From the NCBI GenBank assembly GCA_027019165.1, contig JALUXC010000024.1, positions 1-64,000 on the forward strand: a stretch of DNA of 64,000 nt. Reading direction: 5' to 3'. The DNA is from Pseudophaeobacter sp. (GTDB lineage Bacteria > Pseudomonadota > Alphaproteobacteria > Rhodobacterales > Rhodobacteraceae). Positions 55,144-63,382 of this stretch are shown in pieces. Both the position numbers and the translations under genes were made by a program. Within the stretch, counting starts at the first letter, position 1, and every line of letters starts with the position of its first letter. A model generated the notes under the pieces. That model worked only from the letters and a program-made list of their open reading frames with translations. It had not been told where the DNA came from and did no database searches.

Positions 55144-55575
55144 TCACTTGCAGATCAGAGTTCCCGGCCCATCGCGATGCCCACCAGACGGAACCGCGGC
55201 CCGGAAGACACCGGTCTTCTTGTCGGCGTCGAATATGACAGTATAGCCCACGTACAGAAACCCACCTTCCGAGGTTGGCAATTCCACCCGCCATTTGAAC
55301 CGCAGCATGCCATCCTTCTTGCGCTTCATCTTGACGTGAAACGGCCCGTCGCCCTGGTGGTAGGAATAGGGATCACTCACGATGGCGGTCATGTCGTCTT
55401 CATTCAGGGAGAAACGAACCTCTCTGGGCGTCCAATTGCCGGTCCGGCGGGCTTCGATCTTGCACAGATAGGCATAGTTGATCTTTTCCTCAGCCTTCAC
55501 AGACAAGGGCAAAAAAGCGAGCGATGATGCCGCTATGACAAGCGACAGACCACGCGCACAAACAGTCTTGAACAT
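55144..55575 (-). CDS. hypothetical secreted protein
   Basis: 143 residues with a signal peptide (MFKTVCARGLSLVIAASSLAFLPLSVKAEE). The mature part (INYAYLCKIEARRTGNWTPREVRFSLNEDD... GFLYVGYTVIFDADKKTGVFRA) is a beta-rich small periplasmic domain not recognised. AAGGA at about 55585 supports ATG 55575 over an upstream Met at 55626. Downstream of the sox operon terminator. Confidence 0.7.
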   Translation of the reverse strand: MFKTVCARGLSLVIAASSLAFLPLSVKAEEKINYAYLCKIEARRTGNWTPREVRFSLNEDDMTAIVSDPYSYHQGDGPFHVKMKRKKDGMLRFKWRVELPTSEGGFLYVGYTVIFDADKKTGVFRAAVPSGGHRDGPGTLICK

Positions 55576-55643
55576 AAAGGTTCCTTGGTGAGCAAGTCGT
55601 TTTCGATCCACAAGACAGGAAACCAATCAATTGATATTCAAAC

Positions 55644-55674
55644 AAAAACGTGCCCCGTGGATACGAGGCACGTT
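55644..55674 (-). terminator. terminator of the sarcosine oxidase operon (minus strand)
   Basis: AACGTGCC and GGCACGTT form a perfect 8-bp stem around a 12-base loop, with AAAAA before it on the plus strand giving a U-run on the minus strand, 41 bp past the soxG stop. Confidence 0.8.
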
Positions 55675-55714
55675 AAGTCAGGACCACAAGGCACACAACC
55701 CCAAAGGGCTGACC

Positions 55715-56281
55715 TTAGTACACACCAACCTTTGATTGCGGATGCGCCGATGCCATCAGGAGATTGAACACATATTGCGCGACCGAGCGGAAACAGACGA
55801 TGTGGAAGGTCTCTGCCTCGTCCAGCCAGAAGGCGGCAGCGACCTGGGCCATGCGGGTGCGGCGGAAGTCACCGGGTTTGAAGGCAGAAACGTCAAAGTC
55901 CACAGGGCAGATCTTGCCCAGAACCTCGCGTGCGCCAGCGCCCGACAGGGTGAATACCGCCCGCGCATCCGAGATGTTCACCGCCAGCGCATGATCCCCT
56001 GACAGCGCGTCCGTCAGCGCGGCGGTCTTGTCCACCACCTCGGCATAGGGAACCAACAGCAGCAGCTCATCCGGAGACATCCAGGCAACGGCACCGGTAT
56101 CCGATACGGCGATCCGGCGGGTCTGTGGCACGGCTGCGCCGGTTGCAGCCTTCACCGCCTTTTGCAAGGTCTTGGACGAAAGATCGCCGCGCAGGGTGAT
56201 CATGCCTTGAAGCCCGGCTTCCTCGATGGTGGCAAGCCCCGCATAGCGGGCACCGGCCAGGGCGCTCAACGGATCAGACAT
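55715..56281 (-). CDS. soxG: sarcosine oxidase subunit gamma
   Basis: 188 residues. VAWMSPDELLLLVPYAEV and FTLSGAGAREVLGKICPVDFD are SoxG markers; the subunit is a small partner of SoxA in the heterotetramer. Its ATG at 56281 (MSDPLSALAGARYAG) overlaps the soxA stop region (soxA ends 56274). Last gene before the terminator. Confidence 0.92.
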   Translation of the reverse strand: MSDPLSALAGARYAGLATIEEAGLQGMITLRGDLSSKTLQKAVKAATGAAVPQTRRIAVSDTGAVAWMSPDELLLLVPYAEVVDKTAALTDALSGDHALAVNISDARAVFTLSGAGAREVLGKICPVDFDVSAFKPGDFRRTRMAQVAAAFWLDEAETFHIVCFRSVAQYVFNLLMASAHPQSKVGVY

Positions 56282-59200
56282 TCTGCTTCTCCCCTTCTTT
56301 GTCGTAGAAGATCGGATCGACAATCTTGGCCTTGTATGTGGTGCCATCGGTGCCGGGGAACTCGATCACCTCCCCCATGCGTTTGGGGCCGTGTCTCACA
56401 AGGCCCATGGCGATCCCCTTGCCCAGTGTCGGTGAATGATAAGTCGAGGTCACTCGGCCAATGGTATTCTTCTGCCCATTGGCATTGACGCCATTGCCGA
56501 GCGCATAGGCGCCATCCGGCAGGACCGAGCCGTCCAGCGTTTCCAGCCCCACCAGCTGCCAGCGGTCGGGATCGACCATATGGCTGCGCTCTTGCGCGCG
56601 TTTGCCGATGAAGTCTTCCTTCTTTTTCGAAATCGCCCAGTTCAGCCCCAGATCCTGCGGGATCACGGTGCCGTCGGTTTCATCCCCGATCATGATGAAC
56701 CCCTTTTCGGCGCGCATCACGTGCAGGCACTCGGTGCCATAGGGCATGACGCCGAACTCCTCGCCCGCCGTCATCAGCGCATCCCAAAAGGCCTGACCTT
56801 GTGAGGCCGGAACCGCGATCTCATAGGACAGCTCGCCGGAGAACGAAATCCGGTAGGCGCGGCATGTGAAACCGCCAATCTCTCCGTCCTTCCATTCCAT
56901 GAACGGCAGCGCCTCTTTGGAGACATCCATACCGCCGCCCGCTTCAGCGTTCAGCTTCTCCAGCAGCATGCGGGCCTTGGGGCCAACCACGGCGACCTGC
57001 GCCAACTGCTCGGTCACATTGGCGACATAGACCTTCCAGTCCCACCATTCGGTCTGCAGCCATTCCTCCATATGGGCGTGGATACGATCCGCGCCGCCGG
57101 TTGTGGTATGGCAAAGCCAGGTGTCCTCGTCGATGCGGGCAACCACGCCGTCGTCCGACAGGAAGCCATTCTCGGAGCACATCAGCCCATAGCGGCATTT
57201 CCCCACCTTCAGGGTCGACATCATGTTGGTGTACATCATGTCGAGGAAACGCCCGGCATCCGGCCCTTTGACGATCAACTTACCCAGGGTAGAAGCATCC
57301 AGCAGCCCCACGTTCTGGCGAGTGTTCAGGATCTCGCGGCTCACCGCCTCTTTGACGCTTTCGCCCGCCCGGACAAAGGCATAGGGACGCCGCCAGTGGC
57401 CCACCGGCTCCCAGTCGGCGCCGTTTGCCTCGTGCCAGTCGTGCATCGGTGTCTTGCGCAGCGGCTGGAAGATCTCGCCTCGCGCCTCACCGCCGATCGC
57501 CCCCATTGAAATGGGATGGTAAGGCGGGCGGAAGGTGGTGGTGCCCACCTGCGGAATTTCCGAACCGAGGCTGTCAGCTAGGATCGCAAGACCATTGATA
57601 TTGCTGAGTTTCCCCTGATCCGTCGCCATGCCCAGAGTCGTGTAGCGTTTGGTGTGTTCAACGCTTTCAAAGCCCTCGCGCGCGGCCAGCTGCACGTCAG
57701 AGACTTTCACGTCATTTTGAAAATCGAGCCAGGCCTTCATACGCAGGTCGATCTCGGCGCGGGCGGGCATCAGCCAGACCGGCTGCATTGGCGCCTCGTC
57801 CTGCGCGGCGCCGGTTGCTGGCTTGGCCTCTGCCTCAAAACCTGCCGCCTTGGCGGCCTTGGCACCTGCTTCGGCGGCATCGGCCAGCACGTGGCCCAAT
57901 TCCAGCGGGCCATTTGCAGATCCGGCCGCAACAACAAAACCGGTTCCATCGGCGCCCAGCGGCGGGCGCTCGGGATCAGGGCGGAAATGCGCCTGGGCGT
58001 CATCCCAGATCAGCTTGCCGCCACAATGGGACCACAGGTGCACCACCGGCGACCAGCCGCCGGACATGGCCACTGCATCGGCCTCCACCTCTTCCTGGGC
58101 GCCGCCCTGACCGTTCTGCGCGCAGATCGCAACCTTGGTGACGCATTTGCCGTCCTTCACCTTGGCGATGCCGCGCCCGCATTCAACGCGAATACCCTTT
58201 TCGCGCGCCTCAGCCATCAGGGCGCCGCCGCCGGTCTCACGCGTGTCCAGCAGGCGCACCACCTCGATGCCCGCCTCATGCAGCGTCAGCGCAGTGCGAT
58301 AGGCATCATCATTGTTGGTAGCAACCACCACGCGCTTGCCCGGCGCCGTGCCCCAGTTCACCACATAGTCGCGCATGGCCGAGGCGAGCATGACGCCCGG
58401 CACGTCATTTCCGGCAAAGGACAGGGGCCGCTCGATCGCGCCGGTGGCCGTCACGATCTGTTTCGCGCGGATCCGCCACATGCGATGGCGCGGGCCGCCC
58501 TGCCCCGGCGCGTGATCCGTCAGCCGCTCATAGCCCAGCGCATAACCGTGATCATAGACGCCTGCGCCCATGCAGCGGTTTCGCAGGGTCACGTTCTCCA
58601 TCGCGGTGAGTTCTGCCAGCGCCTGCTCAACCCAGGCCTCCGGGTAGTCGCCATCGATCATGCCGCCATCAACCGGGGCGCGCCCGCCCCAATGGGCGTT
58701 CTGCTCCAGCACCAGCACCTTGGCGCCAGATTTCGCCGCCACCAGCGCCGCCTGCAGACCGGCCACACCGCCGCCGACCACCAGCACATCGCAGAAGAAA
58801 TAGAAATGCTCGTAAGTGTCGGCATCCTTCAGTTCTTGGTCCGGGGCCTGACCCAGACCGGCCGATTTGCGGATGATCGGCTCATAGATATGTTTCCAGA
58901 AGGGGCGCGGGTGAATGAACATCTTGTAGTAGAAACCGGCGGGCAGGAACCGCGCCAGCTTGTTGTTCACCACACCCACGTCGAACTCAAGGCTCGGCCA
59001 GTGGTTCTGCGACTGGGCGCTGAGACCGGAAAACAGCTCGGTCGTGGTGGCGCGCTGGTTGGGCTCAAACCGGTCGCCGGTCCCCAGACCGACCAGCGCA
59101 TTGGGTTCTTCCGCGCCCGAGGCAACCAGCCCGCGCGGACGGTGGTATTTGAACGAGCGCCCCACCAAAAGCTGATCATTGGCCAGAAGGGCCGAGGCCA

Positions 59201-59303
59201 GCGTATCCCCGGCATAGCCCGTCATGCGCGTGCCGTTGAAGGTGAACTCGATGGGTTTGGAGCGGTCGATCAGGCGCCCCTGATTGGCAAGACGGGTGCT
59301 CAT
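56274..59303 (-). CDS. soxA: sarcosine oxidase subunit alpha
   Basis: 1009 residues. N-terminal half: 2Fe-2S-ferredoxin-like TFNGTRMTGYAGDTLASAL, then a pyridine-nucleotide fold (DVLVVGGGVAGLQAALVAAKSGAKVLVLE). C-terminal half is a GcvT-like folate domain (VGLLDASTLGKLIVKGPDAGRFLDMMYTNMM, GFLSDDGVVARIDEDTW, SYEIAVPAS). Oxidative demethylation of sarcosine passes a one-carbon unit to tetrahydrofolate here. MSTRLANQGRLIDRSKPIEF is the family start; the longer frame overlaps soxD. Confidence 0.96.
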   Translation of the reverse strand: MSTRLANQGRLIDRSKPIEFTFNGTRMTGYAGDTLASALLANDQLLVGRSFKYHRPRGLVASGAEEPNALVGLGTGDRFEPNQRATTTELFSGLSAQSQNHWPSLEFDVGVVNNKLARFLPAGFYYKMFIHPRPFWKHIYEPIIRKSAGLGQAPDQELKDADTYEHFYFFCDVLVVGGGVAGLQAALVAAKSGAKVLVLEQNAHWGGRAPVDGGMIDGDYPEAWVEQALAELTAMENVTLRNRCMGAGVYDHGYALGYERLTDHAPGQGGPRHRMWRIRAKQIVTATGAIERPLSFAGNDVPGVMLASAMRDYVVNWGTAPGKRVVVATNNDDAYRTALTLHEAGIEVVRLLDTRETGGGALMAEAREKGIRVECGRGIAKVKDGKCVTKVAICAQNGQGGAQEEVEADAVAMSGGWSPVVHLWSHCGGKLIWDDAQAHFRPDPERPPLGADGTGFVVAAGSANGPLELGHVLADAAEAGAKAAKAAGFEAEAKPATGAAQDEAPMQPVWLMPARAEIDLRMKAWLDFQNDVKVSDVQLAAREGFESVEHTKRYTTLGMATDQGKLSNINGLAILADSLGSEIPQVGTTTFRPPYHPISMGAIGGEARGEIFQPLRKTPMHDWHEANGADWEPVGHWRRPYAFVRAGESVKEAVSREILNTRQNVGLLDASTLGKLIVKGPDAGRFLDMMYTNMMSTLKVGKCRYGLMCSENGFLSDDGVVARIDEDTWLCHTTTGGADRIHAHMEEWLQTEWWDWKVYVANVTEQLAQVAVVGPKARMLLEKLNAEAGGGMDVSKEALPFMEWKDGEIGGFTCRAYRISFSGELSYEIAVPASQGQAFWDALMTAGEEFGVMPYGTECLHVMRAEKGFIMIGDETDGTVIPQDLGLNWAISKKKEDFIGKRAQERSHMVDPDRWQLVGLETLDGSVLPDGAYALGNGVNANGQKNTIGRVTSTYHSPTLGKGIAMGLVRHGPKRMGEVIEFPGTDGTTYKAKIVDPIFYDKEGEKQNV

Positions 59304-59352
59304 GCTGCGGACCTTTTCCAAAAGACGGCGACAGATGGGGTTGGGCGACGGA

Positions 59353-59682
59353 TCATTCGAACTCCCTCCAGCTCCAGCCGGGGCGTTTGGCGGTGATCGC
59401 ATCGCGAATTTCCTGTGGCGGCGCGCTGGTCTGCGCCGTGTAGGTGCCAAAGACCTCAAGCGTGGTGGTGCAGCGGGCCGCATGGAACCACTTGCCGCAG
59501 CCGTTCACATGCCGCCAGCGTTCGAAATGCACCCCCTTGGGGTTTTCCCGCATGAAAAGGTAGTCATGAAACTCATCATCCGATGAGCCGGGACCAAAGC
59601 GTTTCAGATGCGCCTCGCCACCAGCGTGGAGTTCGGTTTCCTCGGCTTTGACACCGCAATAGGGGCATTCAAGGATCAGCAT
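59353..59682 (-). CDS. soxD: sarcosine oxidase subunit delta
   Basis: 109 residues. It opens MLILECPYCGVKAEETE and has CGKWFHAARCTTT near the middle; these Cys and His residues bind zinc in the heterotetramer. FGPGSSDDEFHDYLFMRENPKGVHFERW is the family's core. 49 bp from soxA; separated from soxB by 268 bp, wider than usual. Confidence 0.95.
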   Translation of the reverse strand: MLILECPYCGVKAEETELHAGGEAHLKRFGPGSSDDEFHDYLFMRENPKGVHFERWRHVNGCGKWFHAARCTTTLEVFGTYTAQTSAPPQEIRDAITAKRPGWSWREFE

Positions 59683-59732
59683 GGGCAGAGCCTCCAGCTT
59701 GTATTGTCAACGCGGGCACCCATATCGAATCC

Positions 59733-59906
59733 ATGTTTCTCTGGATCATTCTGGCGTTTGCCGCAGTCTTTTTCTTCTTTGCCTTTCTCCACTGGCGCCG
59801 CGATGAGCGGGTTCAGCCAGAGCGCAGGTTCAAGGGCCCCGCTTTGGTCAGATACGCAAAACACGTTACCTATCTTCTGGCAGACGCCGTCCTGAGCGGG
59901 CCGTAA
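59733..59906 (+). CDS. possible small membrane protein between soxD and soxB
   Basis: 57 residues on the strand opposite to the sox genes. One strong N-terminal helix (FLWIILAFAAVFFFFAFL) then a basic part (HWRRDERVQPERRFKG) and amphipathic tail. It fills the unusually wide gap between soxB and soxD and has no overlap with either. The ribosome-binding site is weak, and no homolog is recognised; it may be a real small protein or chance. Confidence 0.4.
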   Translation: MFLWIILAFAAVFFFFAFLHWRRDERVQPERRFKGPALVRYAKHVTYLLADAVLSGP

Positions 59907-59950
59907 AGCCCCGATGACCGAAGATAGCCCTTTAGTCATGGCGGAACCCA

Positions 59951-61195
59951 TCAATGCGCTACCCCCGCAGCGACGCTTTCGTCGATGAACTTGCCTTCCT
60001 TGAAACGCATCATCGAGAACTCTTCGGCCAGTGGTGAATGGCCGGTCGCCATCAGCTCGGCCATGGCCCAGCCGGACCCCGGAATGGCCTTGAAGCCGCC
60101 GGTGCCCCAGCCTGCGTTGACGAAACAGTTCTGCACCGGGGTTTTCGAGATGATGGGCGAGCGGTCGCCGGTCACATCCACGATTCCGCCCCACTGGCGC
60201 AGCATCTTGAGGCGCGAGACCATCGGGAAGGTCTCGATCAGGGCGCGCACGGTTTCCTCGATATGGTGGAACGATCCGCGCTGGGTGTAGTTGTTGAACC
60301 CGTCGGTGCCGCCGCCGATCACCATCTCGCCCTTGTCGGACTGGCTCATGTAGCCGTGCACGGTATTGGCCATCACAACCACATCCATGCAGGGTTTGAT
60401 CGGCTCGGAAACCAGCGCCTGCAGCGCGACGCTTTCCACCGGCAAGCGGAAGCCCGCCATCTGGGACAGATGCGAACAGTTGCCCGCAACCACCATGCCG
60501 AGCTTGTCGCAATCGATGGCGCCCTTGGTGGTGTCCACGCCGATGACACGGCCGCCTTCGCTGCGCACGCCGGTGACTTCGCATTGCTGGATGATGTCCA
60601 TCCCCATGGCAGAACAGGCCCGTGCATAGCCCCAGGCCACCGCATCATGGCGGGCGGTGCCGCCGCGCTCTTGCCAGAGACCACCCAAGACGGGATAGCG
60701 AGGACCGGCCAGGTTGATGATCGGCACCAGCTCCTTGACACGGGCGGGTTCGATCCATTCGGTCGACACCCCTTGCAGGGCATTGGCATGGGCGGTGCGC
60801 TTGTAGCCGCGCACCTCATGCTCGGTCTGGGCCAGCATGATCACGCCGCGCGGAGAGAACATCACGTTGTAGTTCAGATCCTGGCTCATGTCCTCATAGA
60901 GGGACCGCGCCTTTTCATAGATCGCCGCCGACGGATCCTGCAGGTAGTTCGAGCGGATGATGGTGGTGTTGCGCCCGGTGTTGCCGCCGCCCAGCCAGCC
61001 TTTTTCCAGCACCGCCACATTGGTGATGCCGAAATTCTTGCCCAGGTAATAGGCCGTCGCAAGGCCGTGCCCGCCGGCGCCGACGATGATCACGTCATAC
61101 TGGCGTTTCGGCGCCGGGTTGCGCCAGGCGCGTTCCCATCCGGTGTGATAGCGCAGGGCCTCCCGCGCGACAGCAAAGGCTGAATAGCGTTTCAT
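59951..61195 (-). CDS. soxB: sarcosine oxidase subunit beta
   Basis: 414 residues. MKRYSAFAVAREALRYHTGWERAW then the FAD Rossmann motif VIIVGAGGHGLATAYYLGKN, GWLGGGNTGRNTTIIRSNY and the C-terminal PVQNCFVNAGWGTGGFKAIPGSG are typical of the beta subunit, which oxidises sarcosine with FAD and FMN. ATG 61195 fits the family start. First gene of the operon; a perfect inverted repeat lies 71 bp upstream. Confidence 0.96.
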   Translation of the reverse strand: MKRYSAFAVAREALRYHTGWERAWRNPAPKRQYDVIIVGAGGHGLATAYYLGKNFGITNVAVLEKGWLGGGNTGRNTTIIRSNYLQDPSAAIYEKARSLYEDMSQDLNYNVMFSPRGVIMLAQTEHEVRGYKRTAHANALQGVSTEWIEPARVKELVPIINLAGPRYPVLGGLWQERGGTARHDAVAWGYARACSAMGMDIIQQCEVTGVRSEGGRVIGVDTTKGAIDCDKLGMVVAGNCSHLSQMAGFRLPVESVALQALVSEPIKPCMDVVVMANTVHGYMSQSDKGEMVIGGGTDGFNNYTQRGSFHHIEETVRALIETFPMVSRLKMLRQWGGIVDVTGDRSPIISKTPVQNCFVNAGWGTGGFKAIPGSGWAMAELMATGHSPLAEEFSMMRFKEGKFIDESVAAGVAH

Positions 61196-61265
61196 GAGCG
61201 AATCCACTGGTTCGTGTCTGGTCTTGGGTATGCCCGAGAGGCCGCGCCTGCCCGTGCCGTTTATC

Positions 61266-61289
61266 GTCGCATTTCTGTATAGATGCGAC
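61266..61289. promoter_or_regulatory. candidate operator between soxB and ccmI
   Basis: GTCGCAT (61266-61272) and ATGCGAC (61283-61289) form a perfect 7-bp inverted repeat with a 10-base spacer, in the 222-bp divergent region, 71 bp from the soxB start. It would suit a dimeric regulator of sarcosine oxidase; which one is unknown. Confidence 0.45.
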
Positions 61290-61417
61290 ATCCCCCGATT
61301 TGTGCAATCCCTCGCTTTGCCGCATGGGCCCGCTGCCCCAAGACAGGGTGACGCAGCAGTTAGGTCTTTTTTCCAAGCCTGCGGAGATATAGATGGGGAT
61401 CAAACATCGGAGTGAGC

Positions 61418-62662
61418 ATGGTTTTCTGGATCCTGACCGCCTTTATGGCTCTGGCCGTTGCCGGGTTGATGGCATTGGTGCTGCTGCGCAGCCGCGACAT
61501 GGGTGAGCCTCCGGCCGCCTATGACCTGCGCGTCTATCGCCAGCAGTTGCGCGACGTGGACAAGGATCTGGCGCGCGGCGTCATCAACGAGGCCGACGCG
61601 GGCCGCATTCGCACCGAAGTGTCGCGCCGCATTCTGGCTGCGGATGCGCAGTTGCAACAGGACGGCGGCGGCGCGAGCCAGCCCAGCGGCCTGTCCAAGG
61701 GCGCGGCCCTTGTCGTTGTTCTGGCCATCTGTGGCGGCACCCTTGGGATCTACTCCGCTCTGGGCGCCCCGGGATACGGTGATCTTGCGCTGAAAACCCG
61801 CATTGCCCTGGCCGAAGAGCGCGCCAAGACCCGCCCCACGCAGGCTGAGGCGGAACAGCAGGTTCCCCCCTTCCCGGCGCCAAATGTGGAAGACAGCTAT
61901 CGCCAGTTGGTGGAACAGCTGCGCCAGACCGTCGCCAAACGTCCGGACGATGCACAAGGACATGCTCTTTTGGCCCAGCACGAAGCAAATCTTGGCAATT
62001 TCACAGCCGCCTACAAGGCCAAGGAGCGCTACATCGAGATCATGTCCGGCGATGTGGAAGCCAGCGACTTTGGTGAGCTGGCCGAGCTGATGATCATGGC
62101 AACCGGCGGCTATGTGTCGCCCGAAGCGCAAACCGCATTGACTCTGTCTCTGCGCCGCGACCCAGAGAATGGCGCTGCGCGCTACTACTACGGCCTGATG
62201 ATGTCGCAGGTCGGTCGCCCTGACCGCGCCTATCAGATCTGGGCGGAAACCCTGCGCGATAGCGCACCGGGCGATCCTTGGGTCGAGGGGATCCAGGCCC
62301 AGATCGAAGAAATGGCCTTCCGCGCCGGTGTGGAATACCAGCCGATCACACCACGGGGCACGCCGCCATTTGCAGGGGCCTTGCCCGGCCCGGATGCAGC
62401 AGATGTGGAAAATGCGGCAGAAATGAGTGAAGAAGACCGCGCCGAGATGATCCGCGGCATGGTCGCGCGCCTGTCTGACCGGCTGGCCACCGAGGGTGGC
62501 ACGGTTCAGGAGTGGGCCCGCCTGATTGGCGCCCTGGGGGTTCTTGGAGAGACCGAGCAGGCCCGCACCATCTACAGCGAAGCCATGCAGACCTTTGCCG
62601 GGGATGATGCAGCTCTTGCCCAGATCACTGCAGCTGCGGTTCAGGCCGGGGTTGCGGAATGA
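61418..62662 (+). CDS. ccmI: c-type cytochrome biogenesis protein CcmI
   Basis: 414 residues: two N-terminal membrane helices (MVFWILTAFMALAVAGLMALVLL and GAALVVVLAICGGTLGIYSALG) around a cytoplasmic loop (DLRVYRQQLRDVDKDLARGVIN), then TPRs (AQGHALLAQHEANLGNFTAAYKA; ARYYYGLMMSQVGRPDRAYQIW). It holds apocytochromes for heme ligation. ATG 61418 has GGAG ahead; the GTG at 61412 is an alternative. Overlaps ruvX. Confidence 0.93.
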   Translation: MVFWILTAFMALAVAGLMALVLLRSRDMGEPPAAYDLRVYRQQLRDVDKDLARGVINEADAGRIRTEVSRRILAADAQLQQDGGGASQPSGLSKGAALVVVLAICGGTLGIYSALGAPGYGDLALKTRIALAEERAKTRPTQAEAEQQVPPFPAPNVEDSYRQLVEQLRQTVAKRPDDAQGHALLAQHEANLGNFTAAYKAKERYIEIMSGDVEASDFGELAELMIMATGGYVSPEAQTALTLSLRRDPENGAARYYYGLMMSQVGRPDRAYQIWAETLRDSAPGDPWVEGIQAQIEEMAFRAGVEYQPITPRGTPPFAGALPGPDAADVENAAEMSEEDRAEMIRGMVARLSDRLATEGGTVQEWARLIGALGVLGETEQARTIYSEAMQTFAGDDAALAQITAAAVQAGVAE

Positions 62663-63132
62663 TCTGCGAATCCTTCGAAGAGTTCGCCGCCGCCCTTCCC
62701 GGCTACACGGCTTTGGTCGGGCTGGACCTTGGCGACAAGACCATCGGCGTTGCGGTCTCGGACCGGATCGGCGCCGTCGCCACCCCGCTTGAAACGGTGC
62801 GGCGCAAGAAATTCACCCTCGACAGCGCCCGACTGCTCGAGATCATCAAGGAGCGCGACGTTGGCGGCATCCTGTTGGGCCTGCCGCGCAACATGGACGG
62901 CACCGAAGGCCCGCGCTGCCAGTCCACCCGCGCCTTTGCCCGCAATCTGTCGCGGCTCACGGATCTGCCAATCGGGTTCTGGGACGAACGCCTCAGCACC
63001 GTTGCCGCCGAAAAAGCACTGCTAGAGGCGGATACGTCCCGCAAACGCCGCTCAGAGGTTATCGATCATGTGGCAGCGTCCTATATCCTTCAGGGCGCAC
63101 TGGACCGGATGAGGCATCTGAAGAATGACTGA
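62659..63132 (+). CDS. ruvX: Holliday junction resolvase-like RuvX (YqgF)
   Basis: 157 residues. LVGLDLGDKTIGVAVSDRIGAVATPLETV (catalytic Asp), GGILLGLPRNMDGTEGPRCQ, PIGFWDERLSTVAAE and the final DHVAASYILQGALD are all family marks. An RNase-H-fold nuclease, essential in many bacteria for 16S rRNA end maturation. ATGA overlap with ccmI. Confidence 0.95.
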   Translation: MICESFEEFAAALPGYTALVGLDLGDKTIGVAVSDRIGAVATPLETVRRKKFTLDSARLLEIIKERDVGGILLGLPRNMDGTEGPRCQSTRAFARNLSRLTDLPIGFWDERLSTVAAEKALLEADTSRKRRSEVIDHVAASYILQGALDRMRHLKND

Positions 63133-63370
63133 CAAGAACACAGACAAGATCTGGAAGCGGGACGAGATCCAGTCCCCTTGCATCAAGATCTGCGTGGTCC
63201 ACCCGGAGGCGCGCATCTGCACCGGTTGTTATCGGACGATCGACGAGATCACGCGCTGGTCCAAGATGACACATGATGAGCGTGCAATGGTCATGGAAGA
63301 ACTTGCAGGGCGTGAGGCGTCTCTCAAGAAACGGCGCGGCGGCCGCGCCGCGCGGCTACAGCGCAACTAG
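63125..63370 (+). CDS. DUF1289 small Cys protein
   Basis: 81 residues. SPCIKICVVHPEARICTGCYRTIDEITRWSKM has the family's four Cys (C-x3-C, C-x2-C), likely binding a metal or Fe-S cluster. Its start overlaps the end of ruvX by eight bases. Role unknown. Convergent with dusA. Confidence 0.9.
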   Translation: MTDKNTDKIWKRDEIQSPCIKICVVHPEARICTGCYRTIDEITRWSKMTHDERAMVMEELAGREASLKKRRGGRAARLQRN

Positions 63371-63382
63371 GATCTCTCAAAG

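Noticed and set aside
57654-59396. 580-residue frame antisense to soxA
   Set aside because: Composition is of a shadow frame; soxA is well supported.
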